From positions 1 through 11,677 of the forward strand of contig CAZCAS010000039.1 of NCBI GenBank assembly GCA_964496725.1: DNA of 11,677 bases, written 5' to 3'. The DNA comes from JAZGHN01 sp964496725. GTDB taxonomy: Bacteria; Chloroflexota; Dehalococcoidia; Dehalococcoidales; E44-bin46. The notes beneath the pieces were generated by a model, which worked only from the letters and a program-made list of their open reading frames with translations, did not search any database and had not been told where the DNA came from. This document shows, one piece after another, positions 6,685-11,677 of the stretch (its first letter is position 1; every line of letters begins with the position of its first letter). The position numbers were made by a program, and so were the translations under genes.

Positions 6685-6915
6685 GTGAATACGGTTGAGA
6701 TTATAGGCAAGAGGTTCCTGAAATGTAAAAAAGAAGACTGCGAATGGAATATTGGCTGGCTTGGTGGATACGACTGGACAGAGGAGGTGGGGAGGGGAAC
6801 TAGGATCTGCAACCTCGGAGCAGGAGCAATAATTATGGATAAGGCGAGGCCACCATGCAATTGCTTACAAACGTCCGCTGTCTTTGAACTCGCCCGTACT
6901 GAATTTAGCCTCTGA
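6685..6915 (+). CDS. Hypothetical small cysteine-containing protein (doubtful)
   Basis: Not recognised. The frame gives 76 residues from GTG 6685, preferred because GAGGAG at 6673-6678 lies 6 nt upstream; an in-frame GTG at 6634 would add 17 residues. Five cysteines are present (Cys14, 19, 42, 58, 60), with CKKEDC and CNC as possible metal ligands. The middle is rich in Gly and Trp (WNIGWLGGYDW). No signal peptide or membrane segment is seen. It follows the PRC-barrel-like gene by 59 nt in the same direction. The good ribosome-binding site favours a real gene, but the lack of any family resemblance leaves it uncertain. Confidence 0.4.
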   Translation: MNTVEIIGKRFLKCKKEDCEWNIGWLGGYDWTEEVGRGTRICNLGAGAIIMDKARPPCNCLQTSAVFELARTEFSL

Positions 6916-7006
6916 CCACTACTAAAATTTAAACATGCCTAAGCGATTACAAAATTCGAGTCAGCTAGGAGTTTAATTTCAGTGTAAACCACTTGGACAA
7001 TAGCAC

Positions 7007-7657
7007 TCAACCTGTATCCAGCAGGAACCGATTATCACCCTTCCTCTTTAGGCTGCCAAACAGATCTTTGGACTCCATAACCAAGCCGAAGTTCTCCTTT
7101 ATTTCGGCGATGGTGGTTTCGTAGAAGTAACGCTGGTGAGAAGCGGTGGCGTCGGATAGGAGTATTACGTCCCACCCCTGATTAAAGCCATCCCTTAATG
7201 AAGATTCTATGCAGACTGAAGTATCAATACCGGCAAAAATAAGTGTGTCCACTTTTAACGCCCTCAACCACATTCCCAGTTCGGTATCCTGAAAAATAGA
7301 GTCTCGTCTCTTCTGTACTATGTGGTCATCGTTAGCAGGTCTCAATTCTGGAATGAAATCACTGTCCCATGTGCCACGAATACAAAGCGGTATTCTCCCA
7401 ATACGCTCAAGGCGTTTCGCAGGGAGAATCTTGTGAACCTTATCGAGCATATCAATGCCAGATTCTTCACGCACTGCTTGCGAGAAGAATATCGGAATGT
7501 TCAAAGCTCTTGCTCTTCTATAGACCTCTTGTAAAGCAGGTATTATTTGTCGGTAACTTGATATGTCATAACCAAGTTTGTCAAACGATCCACTAGGAGA
7601 CATGAACCCGTTTTGCACATCAATAATGATGAGTGCCGGTCTGGTACTAAATTCCAT
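7007..7657 (-). CDS. Isochorismatase-family cysteine hydrolase
   Basis: A protein of 216 residues with the family's Rossmann-like layout and complete catalytic triad. Asp13 is in ALIIIDVQNGF, Lys116 in HIVQKRRDS, and nucleophile Cys149 in GIDTSVCIESSLRDG, followed by VILLSDATAS. The family includes isochorismatases, nicotinamidases, N-carbamoylsarcosine amidases and ureidoacrylate hydrolases. The TSVCIESSLRD form is general, so the substrate cannot be named. There is no siderophore or nicotinamide-salvage gene nearby to guide a choice. It has no signal peptide, so it is cytoplasmic. ATG 7655-7657 has only a weak AGG upstream. The extended -10 at 7675-7680 predicts a leader of about 10 nt. It is divergent from the collagen-like lipoprotein gene. 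Confidence 0.88.
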   Translation of the reverse strand: MEFSTRPALIIIDVQNGFMSPSGSFDKLGYDISSYRQIIPALQEVYRRARALNIPIFFSQAVREESGIDMLDKVHKILPAKRLERIGRIPLCIRGTWDSDFIPELRPANDDHIVQKRRDSIFQDTELGMWLRALKVDTLIFAGIDTSVCIESSLRDGFNQGWDVILLSDATASHQRYFYETTIAEIKENFGLVMESKDLFGSLKRKGDNRFLLDTG

Positions 7658-7671
7658 GACAAAGCCTACTC

Positions 7672-7699
7672 GGTATTATAACAGATATGGTATAATACC
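7672..7699. promoter_or_regulatory. Symmetric divergent promoter with embedded inverted repeat
   Basis: GGTATTATA (7672-7680) and TATAATACC (7691-7699) are perfectly complementary arms around a 10-nt spacer. Each arm contains an exact TATAAT on its outward strand (7691-7696 on plus; 7675-7680 on minus), and each is preceded by TG at the extended -10 position (TGGTATAAT on plus, TGTTATAAT on minus). No good -35 is visible in either direction, as expected for extended -10 promoters. Predicted starts are near 7703 (lipoprotein, about 96 nt leader) and near 7668 (hydrolase). A dimeric regulator bound to the arms could control both genes; this is inference. Confidence 0.6.
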
Positions 7700-7798
7700 T
7701 TAAATGGAGCGCACTTATTATATTTATATTTCTATGTGACTGGAGACTAGACTGCAACCTCACCGCTTAGAGACTGATAAAGCTTTGGGAGGTAAGAA

Positions 7799-8347
7799 AT
7801 GAAGAGGAAGGCAATTATAGCCCTTACTATCTTAGGCACTTTAGCTCTTCTGCTGTTTGCAGTGACTAGCTGTGCGCCGACAGTAGTACAGGGGCCAGAA
7901 GGACCAATGGGACCAGAGGGGCCTGAAGGGCCAGAGGGACCAATGGGACCAGAGGGGCCAACGGGGCTGCAGGGGCCACAGGGACCTGAAGGGCCTGCAG
8001 CAGGACCCATGCCGACCATAGTTGTCGGCAGCAGTAAGGGATCAAGTGGTGCTGAGTACGTCGCTATCTGGAGAGCAGCAATAGGGGAGACCGTGACCAT
8101 AGTAGGCTCCGGTTTCACTCCTGGTGATACCGTTATTATCACCAGCTGTGAGAAAGACATATACTGGGGTGAAAATCCAGCAAATGCGTGTGGCGGCTTT
8201 CGCCTTAAAACGGACGTACCACCCAGAGTTCAGTCAGGTGATACGGTTACTGTAAAAGCCTGGGTTGACCTTGATGGTGACGGTGAGCTTGAGGAGGATA
8301 ATGGCGAGCTGCAGGCTACCTATCCATTACGGGTTTATCGGGAATAA
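7799..8347 (+). CDS. Collagen-like (G-X-Y repeat) lipoprotein
   Basis: A predicted exported lipoprotein of 182 residues. A Lys/Arg start and hydrophobic core (residues 5-22) lead to lipobox VTSC, with the lipidated cysteine at Cys25. Residues 32-67 are twelve uninterrupted G-X-Y triplets, mostly GPE, GPM and GPT, as in bacterial collagen-like proteins that can form triple helices. A compact domain follows (about 72-182) with GETVTIVGSGFTPGDTVIIT, typical of Ig-like/IPT-type surface domains, and a possible Cys117-Cys131 disulfide. DLDGDGELEEDNGEL (157-171) resembles a calcium loop. GGGAGG at 7787-7792 precedes the ATG by 6 nt. Function is unknown; a trimeric stalk at the cell surface is inference from the repeat. 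Confidence 0.85.
   Translation: MKRKAIIALTILGTLALLLFAVTSCAPTVVQGPEGPMGPEGPEGPEGPMGPEGPTGLQGPQGPEGPAAGPMPTIVVGSSKGSSGAEYVAIWRAAIGETVTIVGSGFTPGDTVIITSCEKDIYWGENPANACGGFRLKTDVPPRVQSGDTVTVKAWVDLDGDGELEEDNGELQATYPLRVYRE
7901..7959 (+). repeat. Internal 36-nt-period repeat in the collagen-like segment
   Basis: A 23-nt sequence at 7901-7923 recurs exactly at 7937-7959, a period of 36 nt (four G-X-Y triplets). The exact nucleotide identity, not just amino-acid identity, suggests recent duplication and possible length variation between strains. Confidence 0.8.
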
Positions 8348-8370
8348 ACGAGGACTAGATGCGTATCTGC

Positions 8371-8400
8371 TTGCGTTTCAGGTAATATTGAACCTATAAT
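8371..8400 (+). promoter_or_regulatory. Promoter-like sequence upstream of the tRNA-like element
   Basis: TTGCGT (8371-8376) and an exact TATAAT (8395-8400) are separated by 18 nt. Initiation near 8407 would be 17 nt before the tRNA-like element at 8424. The arrangement is like that of a stable-RNA gene and suggests that the element may still be transcribed. Confidence 0.5.
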
Positions 8401-8423
8401 TTAAAAAATGACGGCGTAAATAT

Positions 8424-8487
8424 GGGCGAGATGGCGGAATCCTTCATCTCTCACCGCAGAGGTCAGTGGTTCAAGTCTTCTCGCCCC
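8424..8487 (+). pseudogene. tRNA-like element: degenerate or chimeric tRNA with no recognisable anticodon arm
   Basis: A 64-nt element closed by a perfect 7-bp acceptor-like stem, GGGCGAG (8424-8430) with CTCGCCC (8480-8486). The 5' part (GGGCGAGATGGCGGAAT) resembles the acceptor and D-arm start of tRNA-Leu. The 3' part (8452-8481) is nearly identical to tRNA-Val 6241-6270, including the T loop TTCAAGT. The middle (8441-8451) offers no 5' partner for the anticodon stem, the element is too short for a leucine tRNA, and no CCA follows. A GCGG/CCGC pairing (8434-8437 with 8454-8457) could form a small hairpin. It is most simply a broken tRNA gene, but the intact outer stem and upstream promoter-like sequence leave room for a small structured RNA. 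Confidence 0.6.
8452..8481 (+). repeat. Copy 2 of the 30-nt direct repeat (tRNA-Val segment)
   Basis: Matches 6241-6270 at 28 of 30 positions, with mismatches at 8454 and 8478. It forms the 3' half of the tRNA-like element. It could be a remnant of recombination at tRNA-Val, or the product of tRNA gene conversion. Confidence 0.75.
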
Positions 8488-8535
8488 TTGTTTTATGATG
8501 AATGAACTTACAGGAGGCGCGTACCCCTAAAGCGA

Positions 8536-8564
8536 TTGCGGTTATAGCTGGCGGCTGGTATAAT
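8536..8564 (+). promoter_or_regulatory. Promoter of thrS (and probably of the infC-rpmI-rplT block)
   Basis: TTGCGG (8536-8541) and an exact TATAAT (8559-8564) are separated by 17 nt. TGG directly before the -10 makes it an extended -10 as well. Transcription starting near 8571 gives a leader of about 154 nt before thrS, and that leader contains the hairpins at 8591-8653. Confidence 0.6.
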
Positions 8565-8621
8565 ATGAGTTGCAGGCAGATTTCGGATGATACTAAAGAG
8601 GGATAGTAACGGGGATGGTTG

Positions 8622-8653
8622 AAACCTCTCCTCAGGCAGGGCGAGAGGTTTTT
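8622..8653 (+). terminator. Attenuator-like terminator hairpin in the thrS leader
   Basis: AAACCTCTC (8622-8630) pairs with GAGAGGTTT (8643-8651) around a 12-nt loop and runs into a T tract (8649-8653), the shape of a Rho-independent terminator. It lies about 50 nt after the predicted start and 70 nt before the thrS start codon, so it is more likely regulatory than the end of an upstream gene. A preceding small hairpin (TACTA 8591-8595 with TAGTA 8604-8608) exposes AGAGG (8597-8601), which can pair with CCTCT (8625-8629) of the terminator and could act as an anti-terminator. The T-box consensus is not seen. Confidence 0.5.
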
Positions 8654-8724
8654 ATCTAATAACTAGCAGGGGGCTCCCGACAACGGTTTCTGATAGAGAG
8701 CAACAGATAAGCGGAGAGGAGAAG

Positions 8725-10443
8725 GTGGAGATGATGCGGCATTCTGCCGCTCATATCATGGCTGAAGCGGTTCAATCTATCTTCCCCGATGCCAAGTTTG
8801 GTATTGGACCAGCCATCGAAAATGGCTTTTACTATGATTTTGATCTGCCCCGCCCATTGACCCCGGACGACTTGCCGATTATTGAGGCTAAGATGGGTGC
8901 GATAATTGCTTCCAATGAACCTTTTATCAGGCAGGAAGCGACTAAGCAGGAGGCTAGGAAGCTGTTTGCCGCCCAGCCCTATAAATTGGAGCTAATTGAT
9001 GAGATCCCAGATAAAAAGGTCAGTTTGTACCGACAGGGCTCATTTCTTGATTTGTGTCGCGGGCCTCATGTGGGTTCTACCGGGGAGATAGGGGCTTTTA
9101 AACTAATTAATATTGCTGGTGCCTACTGGCGGGGTGACGAACACCAGCCTATGCTGCAGCGAATATATGGTGTCGCCTTCGCTACTAAAGAGGCATTGGA
9201 TGAGTATCTCAAAAAGCTTGAAGAGGCAACCAAGCGTGACCACAGGAAGCTCGGCGCGGAACTCGACCTGTTCAGCCTCCATGAGGAGGCTGGCCCCGGT
9301 CTGGTTCACTGGCATCCCAAGGGAGCGGTGATACGCCGTGTTATTGAGGACTTCTGGAAGAGCGAGCACATTAAGCGCGGATATGACATTGTGTATACTC
9401 CTCATATTGCTAAAGTGGACCTGTGGAAAACCAGCGGTCACTGGGAATTTTATCGTGATAACATGTATAGCCCAATGGAAGTGGATGAGCAGGAATACGT
9501 TGTCAAACCAATGAATTGCCTGGGGCACATCCTGATGTATAAGACTAGGCTGCGTAGCTACCGCGAACTGCCAATGCGCTATGCTGAACTGGGTACCGTT
9601 TATCGCTACGAGCGCTCGGGGGTATTGCTTGGTCTCTCCCGAGTCAGGGGCTTTACGCAGGATGATGCCCACATTTTCTGTCGGTTTGACCAGCTGGAGG
9701 ATGAGGTGGCAGGAGTATTAGATCTGGCACGCTTTATGATAGACATCTTTGGTTTTACCAATTACAAAGTTTTGCTTTCCACCCGTCCCGAGAGATATGC
9801 TGGCACTATGGAGGCTTGGGAACGAGCTACTGATACCTTGAGCCAGGCTCTGAATCGGCTGAAGATTGCCTATGATATAGACCCCGGAGAGGGTGTATTT
9901 TATGGCCCTAAAATAGATATCAAGTTTGAGGATGCTCTGGGCAGAGGGTGGCAGGGGCCCACCATTCAGGTTGATTTTAACCTGCCTCAGCGCTTCAATG
10001 TTACCTACATCGGAGAGGACGGGAAAGAGCACCTGGTAGCCATGGTGCATCGTACTGTGCTGGGCAGTATGGAACGCTTTCTTGCTTCGCTTATTGAGCA
10101 TTATGGTGGTGCCTTCCCGGTATGGCTAGCGCCGGTGCAGGTAATGATAATTCCAGTAGCTGACCGCCATCTGGACTATGCCCGCAAGCTGGAGGCTGAA
10201 TTTAGAGATGAGGAGATACGGGCAAAAGTGGATGACCGTTCAGAAAGGGTAAACCTCAAGATTCGGCAGGCGCAATTGGACAAGATACCCTATATGCTGA
10301 TAATAGGCGACAAAGAGGTAGCTGCTTCTACCGTTTCTGTGCGTTTGCGCAGTGGGGAGCAGGCGACTGCCCAGTCCTTTGATAGTTTGAAGGAAAGCAT
10401 CAAGCAAGCTATAGCCAGTAAGGCAAAGGATTTGCGGTTATAA
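8725..10443 (+). CDS. thrS: Threonyl-tRNA synthetase lacking the N-terminal TGS domain
   Basis: Class II synthetase that charges tRNA-Thr (572 residues). The protein begins directly at the editing (second additional) domain: HSAAH (His6, His10), with its partner CRGPH (Cys111, His115). The catalytic core holds the zinc ligands Cys265, His316 and His442, whose spacings (51 and 126) equal those of the E. coli enzyme. Motif 2 is YRYERSGVLLGLSRVRGFTQDDAH. The C-terminal anticodon-binding domain (about 465-572) shows VQVMIIPVADRH and KIPYMLIIGDKEV. The usual TGS domain of about 60 residues is absent: the frame is open upstream to a stop at 8620 but has no ATG, GTG or TTG before GTG 8725. AGGAG at 8717-8721 fits GTG 8725 poorly (3 nt) and ATG 8731 better (9 nt), so the protein may start two residues later. 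Confidence 0.95.
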   Translation: MEMMRHSAAHIMAEAVQSIFPDAKFGIGPAIENGFYYDFDLPRPLTPDDLPIIEAKMGAIIASNEPFIRQEATKQEARKLFAAQPYKLELIDEIPDKKVSLYRQGSFLDLCRGPHVGSTGEIGAFKLINIAGAYWRGDEHQPMLQRIYGVAFATKEALDEYLKKLEEATKRDHRKLGAELDLFSLHEEAGPGLVHWHPKGAVIRRVIEDFWKSEHIKRGYDIVYTPHIAKVDLWKTSGHWEFYRDNMYSPMEVDEQEYVVKPMNCLGHILMYKTRLRSYRELPMRYAELGTVYRYERSGVLLGLSRVRGFTQDDAHIFCRFDQLEDEVAGVLDLARFMIDIFGFTNYKVLLSTRPERYAGTMEAWERATDTLSQALNRLKIAYDIDPGEGVFYGPKIDIKFEDALGRGWQGPTIQVDFNLPQRFNVTYIGEDGKEHLVAMVHRTVLGSMERFLASLIEHYGGAFPVWLAPVQVMIIPVADRHLDYARKLEAEFRDEEIRAKVDDRSERVNLKIRQAQLDKIPYMLIIGDKEVAASTVSVRLRSGEQATAQSFDSLKESIKQAIASKAKDLRL

Positions 10444-10444
10444 T

Positions 10445-10474
10445 TTGATTACCACAGGTAAGGTATGTTATAGT
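10445..10474 (+). promoter_or_regulatory. Possible internal promoter before infC
   Basis: TTGATT (10445-10450) and TATAGT (10469-10474) are separated by 18 nt in the 53-nt gap between thrS and infC. It could boost infC-rpmI-rplT over thrS. A GCC/GGC mini-hairpin followed by TGTTTT (10480-10498) is too weak to call a terminator. Confidence 0.35.
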
Positions 10475-10496
10475 TTCTTGCCTGTAAAAGGCTGTT

Positions 10497-11045
10497 TTGA
10501 AGGAGGTAGTCAGAGACATAATTAAGAAGCTGCGTGTTAATGAGGCGATTCGAGCCAGAGAGGTTCGCCTCGTGGGGGAGAAGGGAGAACAGTTAGGTGT
10601 TATGCCTATAGAGCAGGCACGAGAGACAGCGAGGAGGCAAGACCTCGACCTTGTTGAGGTAGCAGCAACCGCAGTGCCACCTGTGTGCCGTTTGCTTGAT
10701 TACGGGAAGTATAAGTACGAGCAAGCCAAGAAGGAGCGTGAGGCAAAGAGGGGACAGAAGGCTTCGCTTTTGAAAGAGGTTCGGTTACGCCCCAAGATTG
10801 GCGACCACGACTTCGAGGCTAAAGCCAGGTCAGCGAAGAAGTTGCTGGAGGAAGGGAACAAGGTCAAGGTAAGCGTATTTTTCCGGGGGCGTGAAATCAC
10901 ACATCCTGACCTCGGGCTGAGGTTGCAGCAGAGGATGATAGAAACACTGAAAGAGGTGTCTTCCCCGGAGAAGCAGCCGCTAATGGAAGGCAAAAGGATG
11001 ATAGTGATTCTGGCGCCACTGTCATCCATTCACAAAGCTAAATAA
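10497..11045 (+). CDS. infC: Translation initiation factor IF-3 (start codon uncertain, probably non-standard)
   Basis: Binds the 30S subunit, keeps the subunits apart and checks the start codon. The N domain shows LRVNEAIRAREVRLV and GEQLGVM; the linker is RLLDYGKYKYEQAKKEREAK; the C domain has KEVRLRPKIGDHDFEAKARSA and FFRGREITHPDLG. Coordinates give the longest frame with a conventional start, TTG 10497, which has only a weak AAGG upstream. A near-perfect Shine-Dalgarno AAGGAGGT lies inside that frame at 10500-10507, directly before GTAGTCAGAGAC and then ATA (10518) and ATT (10521). Conserved IF-3 sequence starts just after these codons. IF-3 genes of many bacteria start at AUU and use this for autoregulation, so the true start is probably ATA 10518 or ATT 10521, giving 175 or 174 residues. 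Confidence 0.95.
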   Translation: MKEVVRDIIKKLRVNEAIRAREVRLVGEKGEQLGVMPIEQARETARRQDLDLVEVAATAVPPVCRLLDYGKYKYEQAKKEREAKRGQKASLLKEVRLRPKIGDHDFEAKARSAKKLLEEGNKVKVSVFFRGREITHPDLGLRLQQRMIETLKEVSSPEKQPLMEGKRMIVILAPLSSIHKAK

Positions 11046-11072
11046 GGGAAGGGTAAGTAAAGGGAGTTTAGA

Positions 11073-11276
11073 ATGCCAAAGATCAAGACCCATAAAGGCG
11101 CAAAGGGCCGCTTCCATATTACTGGCAGCGGCAAACTTATGCGGACCAAGGGTGGAAAAAGCCATCTGCGCCGTAATAAGGCAAAGCGGACCAAGCGTCT
11201 TTATGACGAAATGATATCGGTAAGTCCTAGTGATAGGGCTCGAGTCAAAAGATTGTTGCCCTATGGGGTTAAATAG
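11073..11276 (+). CDS. rpmI: 50S ribosomal protein L35
   Basis: Small basic protein of the large ribosomal subunit, 67 residues, full length. The hallmark MPKIKTHKGAKGRF start is followed by GSGKLMRTKGGKSHLRRNK and the C-terminal KRLLPYG. ATG 11073 is preceded by GGGAG at about 11061-11065. It is the middle gene of the conserved infC-rpmI-rplT operon, 27 nt after infC and 9 nt before rplT. In some bacteria this operon is repressed by L20 binding upstream of rpmI or infC; no obvious L20-binding structure was identified here by eye. Confidence 0.97.
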   Translation: MPKIKTHKGAKGRFHITGSGKLMRTKGGKSHLRRNKAKRTKRLYDEMISVSPSDRARVKRLLPYGVK

Positions 11277-11285
11277 GAGGATATT

Positions 11286-11645
11286 TTGCCTAGAGTAAAA
11301 AGAGGTGTAGTTGTTCATCGGCGACATAAGAAGGTGTTAGCTCTGACCAAGGGGCATAGAGCAACTAAGCATTCCCTCTATCGTCGAGCTCACGAGTCTA
11401 TGATTAAGTCGTTGAGTTATGCTTATATTCACCGCCGCGAGCGAAAAGGTGATATGAGACGTCTCTGGATTGCACGGGTTAATGCTGCAACTCGAGCCCA
11501 AGGCCTCACATATGGCCAATTTATGGATGGTCTGAGCAAGTCCGGAGTTGAAATCAATCGTAAACTGTTAGCCGATATGGCAGTTAGAGAGCCTGACTCT
11601 TTTGCCCATCTGGTAACCTTAGCTAAAGGGAAGGTTCAGGGCTAA
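11286..11645 (+). CDS. rplT: 50S ribosomal protein L20
   Basis: Large-subunit protein needed early in 50S assembly and, in several bacteria, a translational or transcriptional repressor of its own operon. It has 119 residues, the usual length. Conserved features are the basic N-terminal tail MPRVKRGVVVHRRHKKVL, then ALTKGHRATKHSLYRRAHE, RRERKGDMRRLWIARVNAA and LADMAVREPDSFAHLV. The start codon is TTG 11286, supported by GGAGG at about 11277-11281 and by the conserved N-terminus. It is separated from rpmI by 9 nt. Confidence 0.97.
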   Translation: MPRVKRGVVVHRRHKKVLALTKGHRATKHSLYRRAHESMIKSLSYAYIHRRERKGDMRRLWIARVNAATRAQGLTYGQFMDGLSKSGVEINRKLLADMAVREPDSFAHLVTLAKGKVQG

Positions 11646-11656
11646 TAAAGGCGAAG

Positions 11657-11677
11657 ATGCGGCAGCAACTTGAAGAA
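11657..11677 (+). CDS. pheS: Start of a downstream gene, probably phenylalanyl-tRNA synthetase alpha subunit (truncated by window edge)
   Basis: ATG 11657 opens a frame of seven codons (MRQQLEE) to the window end, 11 nt after the rplT stop. Only a weak AAAGG lies upstream. The identity rests on position: pheS commonly follows infC-rpmI-rplT in bacteria, and a short Gln/Glu/Leu-rich start fits the PheS N-terminal coiled coil. The sequence itself is too short to prove it. Confidence 0.4.

Noticed and set aside
7901..7959. CRISPR-like spaced repeat
   Set aside because: The exact 23-nt repeat occurs only twice, within the G-X-Y coding frame, and the sequence between the copies is also G-X-Y coding.
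7747..8160. 137-codon minus-strand frame opposite the collagen-like gene, rich in Gly and Pro
   Set aside because: Its Gly/Pro repeats are the mirror of the G-X-Y codons on the plus strand; no independent start signal supports it.
8571..8724. Canonical T-box riboswitch before thrS
   Set aside because: The terminator-like hairpin is present, but the conserved T-box antiterminator sequence (TGGNACCGCG type) and a specifier loop could not be found.
9103..9672. 189-codon open frame on the minus strand inside thrS
   Set aside because: It lies wholly antisense to conserved ThrRS catalytic sequence, resembles no family and is explained by codon bias of the real gene.
10475..10499. Intrinsic terminator between thrS and infC
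   Set aside because: Only a 3-bp GCC/GGC pairing precedes the short T-rich stretch, too weak to support a call.

Overview
The window reads as a bacterial chromosome fragment of moderate G+C. Gene content and order (mutL, lepB, a ribD-ribE-ribBA-ribH operon, a stand-alone EF-Tu domain II-like protein, bioY, tRNA-Val, and a thrS-infC-rpmI-rplT block probably followed by pheS) fit the Chloroflexota, most likely class Dehalococcoidia. This assignment is an inference from content and recalled gene order; no search was run.

Layout. Positions 1-573 hold the C-terminal part of MutL with an intact endonuclease motif. It converges on, and overlaps by 111 bp, a signal peptidase I gene (lepB, minus strand). 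Divergent from lepB, positions 1255-4740 carry a tight riboflavin operon (ribD, ribE, ribBA, ribH) that covers GTP and ribulose 5-phosphate to riboflavin except for the phosphatase step. No FMN riboswitch precedes it, and its best promoter candidate would give an almost leaderless ribD mRNA. Convergent with ribH is a small elongation-factor-like beta-barrel gene. It is divergent from a fully consensus promoter (TTGACA-17-TATAAT) that drives a 76-residue coiled-coil/CxxC protein and bioY, the biotin-uptake S component.

Positions 6205-8487 are the accessory-looking part. They start with a complete tRNA-Val(GAC) gene and end with a tRNA-like sequence that repeats 30 nt of that tRNA (28/30 identical). 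Between them lie a PRC-barrel-like protein, a doubtful small Cys-rich ORF, an isochorismatase-family hydrolase (minus strand) and a collagen-like lipoprotein. The last two diverge from a 28-nt region in which a perfect 9-bp inverted repeat contains an extended -10 box in each direction.

Positions 8536-11677 form a translation cluster. A promoter, a leader with a terminator-like hairpin and a possible anti-terminator precede thrS (a ThrRS without a TGS domain). infC follows, with a strong Shine-Dalgarno that points to a non-standard start codon, then rpmI, rplT and the first codons of a probable pheS.

The most unusual items are the tRNA-like element with its own promoter-like sequence and its duplicated tRNA-Val segment, the symmetric divergent promoter, the thrS leader, and the extension of lepB across the mutL 3' end. 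No complete mobile element, CRISPR array or defence system was seen.
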